A stretch of DNA of 64,000 nt, from the NCBI GenBank assembly GCA_029817715.1, contig JARUPY010000435.1, positions 27,701 to 91,700 on the forward strand, in the 5' to 3' direction. The notes below the pieces were generated by a model, which saw only the letters and a program-made list of their open reading frames with translations, searched no databases and had not been told where the DNA came from. This DNA is from Melastoma dodecandrum (taxonomy: Eukaryota; Streptophyta; Magnoliopsida; Myrtales; Melastomataceae). The translations under genes and the position numbers were made by a program. This document shows positions 60,401-64,000 of this stretch, piece after piece (position 1 is the stretch's first letter; the number at the start of each line of letters is the position of its first letter).

Positions 60401-61020
60401 GGGCTGAGCAGGCCGACAGGGTTGCACCGTGACGAGCTATCTGACCTAGGAGGTTTCTGCAGGCCTCAATACGACGCGTCAGTACCTCCATCGGACGCGC
60501 AACAGATAGTATATAGGCGAGGCCGCGCGAGTACGCGTAGGAAAAAGTGCGGGGCCGCAGAATGGCCCGTAGGGATATTCGATCACCACCGGGATGCGTG
60601 TGACCACATACAACGTAGGTTGGGCGGCCGTGTGTGCTCAAAGACCACACGAGTCAGGAGAACTAGGGACAGGACTCTCCCTTCATGATATTCGCGATAA
60701 AGGCCCCGGGAAATTTACAGTCCCTACACGCACCCCGCAGCTGACTCCGATCCTGATTCGGATCTAGGGAGCCGTTCCCGGACGCGAAATACATCCAGGG
60801 GCGCGGGCGGCGATTTCGCGCCCAAGGCCGCGGGCGGCGCGGGGCCCCGGTCGCCGGCTCGCGCGGCCATGCCGCTACTGCATATTTTCTCCAACCCCCC
60901 GATGCGTCGTTCCGGCAAGTTTTCCGCTTCTTGCCCCCATGCTGACGGCAAAATGGGTAACGGTACATTAGCGCAGAATGAGAGCAACCACAAACAACGC
61001 CCGCAGCGTCGGATCACCGT
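60401..61020. other. No recognisable gene
   Basis: In relatives zapA and 6S RNA often lie upstream of the cyclo-ligase gene, but I find neither. Short stretches of lower GC occur around 60430-60700. Given the damage on both sides, coding or RNA signals may have been obscured. Confidence 0.4.
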
Positions 61021-61480
61021 CATGTCGCAGTCCGCCTATCGCCCCTGCGTGGGCATACACCTCTGTTTCAACCCGGCAGGGGCTGTGGTTCCCTATCCGC
61101 CCGCCGCCGGTCCAAGCGCCATCACCGTACGACTAACCCGCGGGACCCAGGGAGCTTACGAATTGGCAAGATGCCCCTAGGGCGGCAGTCGACTCGGGGG
61201 GAACCTAGCCCCGGGGCCACGCGGCACCTTGAGGGAGCTGCGCGAGGAGACCGGCATCTCCTCCGTCTCGTTCCTGGCCGAAGTGACGCGCAAATGGCTC
61301 AACACTAACGCATCCACTTGCCCCGCCGACCCATGTCGCGCCGCATGCTGATAGCGAAGGGGCGTTCTATCCGCGGCCAGAAGCCATAAAAAAGCAGAAT
61401 GTGGTTCTCGACCTTCCGCCAATCGGAGGGCGACGAGGCGGGGAAGAATCAAAACTAATCGTAACATATCGGCCCGCGCA
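61021..61480 (+). pseudogene. rppH: RNA pyrophosphohydrolase RppH (Nudix), broken
   Basis: The start MSQSAYRPCVGI, then FNPAGAV, SAITV; in another frame LRELREETGISSVSFLAEVTRKWLN (the Nudix box second half, REXXEETG-like); and further GRSIRGQKP...FSTFRQSEGDEA, corresponding to the RGQKQKWF..RFEGDE region. RppH removes 5' pyrophosphate from mRNA. The pieces are in the right order and spacing for a ~165-aa protein but with stop codons and substitutions throughout. Confidence 0.6.
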
Positions 61481-64000
61481 CGGCCCTTCCAGCGTCCGTC
61501 AAGCCCACTAACAGAAAGTGAAAGAGTGTAGCGGAGATACTAGGCACTAATCAGATCTTCGATATGCCTGGCTCTCTGGGTGAGCGGATCGAGCGCGCTG
61601 CCAGTGCGTCATATATATATATCATCCCGTTACAACGCGGCCAGGTCTACCGAAGCGTGCGTCGAAGAGCGAGTCGGCCCCGCTCCGGCGCCCACGAAGC
61701 ACGCTAGAATCACGTGAGGTCGAGGTGCGTCGAGGGTGTCGGATTGATACCTGCGGCGGGGTGGCGCGCCCCGCCCCGCAGCTGGGCCCGTGAGAGTGGC
61801 GCCGGCGGGCCACCGGCCCCAGCCGACCCGCACGCACGCCAGCCGAACTGTGCCGGCTAAGGCGCCGCTCGCCCCCCCCGAATCGGTGGCAGGGCAGACC
61901 GGCTATTACTACCTGGCCCGCCCACGCCGAGGCCGGATGGGGCAGAGACACGCCCGCACGTGGCACGGCGAAGGTTGCAATAGCCGAGCGGGAAATTTTC
62001 CGGCTGCAGGATATTGCTTGATGGTAGGTTTCGGCGAATGAAGAAGGCCGGGGCGGGAGCTCGTATCTCGGCAGTGTGTGAATCGCCCTCCACGGAGGGG
62101 CGGGGGGGGAGGGGCGGGGCGGGCTGGGGGGGGGCTCAACGCGCCCTGTTCGTAGGCCGCCCTTGGAGGCCTCGGGCCTCGGCGATCTGCTCGGGCGTCT
62201 GGTGTAATAGCGTAGAGCGTGCAGCGATTGATCGAGGCGACATCGATGCCACCCGCTGCCGCCATAGCCCTGGTGTCGGCGTCATGGGCTTCCCCAGAAC
62301 AGCTTCAGATCAGCGACGCGTAGGTGCACGACCTCGGGGGTCGAAGGCCTACCAATCAACGACTTCGTCGGCATGGGCCCCGGTGCGGCGCCCGTAGCAG
62401 GCTTTCCTACGTAAGGTGGGATCATATACCGGCGCGTCACCAATGGCCACCCTGGTAAAAAAAATCCCCCCCACGGCTCCGTCCGTGGACGAATTCCTCT
62501 GTCCCCACCAGCCAGAAACAGTCCGCTCGGCCGGGGCCCCTAGATAACAGCCCATCGCCGCAAATAGTGCGATTCTCCGTGCCCTCGGAGATAGTAGGCG
62601 AGCCTCCTTGAGCGGCAGTTAAGCGCAACCCAAGCACGATGGTGCCGCCTCCTGCGGCTGTGAAGGTGAGCGTAGTGTGCCGCTCGTGCCGCCACCGGCA
62701 AGGCTTTATTATCTCTACGCCACAGCGCGTTGGGCCAAGGGTTGCGGATTTATACGGAACACGCATTGGTTGCGATCCTACCGTGGGGCGATGGGGCTCC
62801 ATATAGGAGGAATTGCACGCGGCGGCCGAAGGTCAGGCGCGCCAGCCACACGCGAAATGGCCGATCTCCCCCTGCGATCGTGCCGCGGCCGCGGCCGTAG
62901 TAGAGCAGCGAAGAGCCCCAAGCGCTCGTCGAACCGGCCATCCAGCACGGGTCCAGCCCGGCACGGCCATCAGCAGCAGCAGAGAACGAGATGTCCTGGC
63001 CAAGCGACTTCGTCTGTCCCTCTCGCCAGTCCTGCGAATGCGCACCTCTGGCCGGGGAGAGGCCGAGCGTGGTCGGCGCCGAACCCGTCAACGCCCGAAT
63101 CCCGCGTTCGCTCCAGGCGATATTGCAAGCAGGCCCAGTCCCGCGCAGCCAGTCGATGAGAGCAGACGATGCCGTCCACCACTCAGCGCCTACACAGAAG
63201 GAGTGCGTTGTCCATCAACGAGGACGATTAGCCGAGAGAGCCGAAGCTCAACGAAAACGATATCATATGAGACCGTGCCCGAGTCATCGAGGGAGCGCCC
63301 CAGGGCCGTGCATGTGCCGTGCACCATAACGCACCAGCCGCGCCCCGCCGCAATCCGCGTATAAAAAAGCCGGGATCGGTAGAAAGCCTCAGGGCAATCG
63401 GAGTGCACAGCTTATTGTGCCGATTGAGGTTTGTCGAGGAAATCGTCCGTCCCCAGGCCTGCCACGTTTATCGCTCATCATTTCGGACGGTAGTCATTAC
63501 CGTGGTGCCACCCGTCGGGTCTAGGTTACTGAGGCACTAATGGTGTTGTAGCGTGGTCGTGAAGTTTGCGGGGGCGTGATTCGATCCAATGAGGGGCGGC
63601 ATGTCATACGTCGGAACACCAATTTGTCCATCACCACAATGTACGACCGTATCATGCCTCGAATCAACCAGTGGGGCATTCGAGACGAGCGGCCTCCAAC
63701 ATATTGGGCCAATGCAGAACCAGCGAGGTTGAAGATAGAGGGCGGGTTTCAGAGCTTGGATCTTAGCCGTCGATCGGTATCTCGCGTTTAGCGCAGTCGA
63801 CCACGACGATGGCTTGTTTGAGGCCCTCGGTCCAGCGACACAGGAGCGTAGAGCGTGAGCTCAGATCGACCGCGTTGGATGACGAGTGGGAGAGCTCGGT
63901 GTCTCGGAGCGGTGCCGAAGGTTCGCCATTTCGATCAACCGTCGTGTCGCGGCTGACCAACGCGTCCTTAGAAACCGTTGGCCTTTCTGTTCTGCCACGA
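61481..64000. other. Right end of window: nothing recognisable
   Basis: 2.5 kb with no family-like protein segment on either strand except short coding-like shreds, for example a minus-strand stretch around 62150-62250. GC drops well below the ~70% of the rest of the window, with frequent stop codons in all frames. I see no tRNA, rRNA or terminator. Confidence 0.5.

Noticed and set aside
60401..61020. 6S RNA or zapA upstream of the cyclo-ligase gene
   Set aside because: Expected from synteny, but I cannot trace the 6S central bubble or any ZapA-like segment in the sequence.
55309..61480. Reading the run of broken genes as a prophage, genomic island or pseudogene cluster
   Set aside because: The genes are ordinary chromosomal functions in a conserved order (cyclo-ligase then YmdB), with no integrase, transposase or attachment site. 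A consensus-quality problem explains the pattern better.
61481..64000. Short open frames at the right end as novel small genes
   Set aside because: They are short, lack ribosome-binding sites and consistent codon bias, and lie in sequence whose neighbours are visibly error-ridden.

Overview
The window is GC-rich bacterial DNA from an alphaproteobacterium, most likely a member of the Hyphomicrobiales (Rhizobiales). The evidence is the continuous secE-nusG-L11/L1-L10/L7/12-rpoBC / str / S10 / spc / alpha order with adk after secY, the degP-rarA pair after rplQ, an IalB-family protein, the lysC-ptsP-prfA cluster divergent from ubiG, and REP-like repeats of the CTTCTCCCG...CGGGAGAAG / GATGAGG type. 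Genus cannot be fixed from the window alone.

Layout. 1-3.0 kb: tail of an unknown gene, then rarA and degP. 3.0-22.1 kb (all minus strand, transcribed right to left): rpsG-fusA-tuf-rpsJ-rplC-rplD-rplW-rplB-rpsS-rplV-rpsC-rplP-rpmC-rpsQ-rplN-rplX-rplE-rpsN-rpsH-rplF-rplR-rpsE-rpmD-rplO-secY-adk-rpsM-rpsK-rpoA-rplQ, closed by an intrinsic terminator. 22.1-25.8 kb: a break in this block. rpsL should precede rpsG, but only a damaged 3' end is visible. Between it and rpoC lie a 22-bp tandem repeat, a PAS-HTH regulator, a composite inverted repeat and an AraC-family regulator, both regulators on the opposite strand. 25.8-38.3 kb: secE-nusG-rplK-rplA-rplJ-rplL-rpoB-rpoC (minus). 38.4-50.8 kb: tRNA-Trp, a paralogue of the PAS-HTH regulator, hspQ, an IalB-like secreted protein, an orphan YejA-like solute-binding protein, a YdbC-like aldo/keto reductase, a LysE-type exporter, a HAD phosphatase fused by overlap to prfA (where prmC normally sits), ptsP and lysC.

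50.9-64 kb: reading frames break down progressively toward the right edge. ubiG, a benE-like transporter and a GST carry a few frameshifts. The glutamine amidotransferase and racemase genes are intact. The AsnC-type regulator, VOC protein, MFS transporter, MBL-fold protein, YmdB-type phosphoesterase, 5-formyl-THF cyclo-ligase and RppH are recognisable only in fragments, with substitutions as well as indels, long G/C homopolymers and falling GC. The last ~2.5 kb has nothing I can recognise. I read this mainly as poor consensus quality at a contig end, not as biological decay.

The most distinctive biology I can support: strong hairpins in most of the longer gaps inside the ribosomal/RNA polymerase operons, including a 46-bp perfect palindrome before secY; the broken rpsL locus with regulators next to it; the pair of paralogous PAS-HTH regulators bracketing rpoBC; and replacement of prmC by a HAD gene translationally coupled to prfA.
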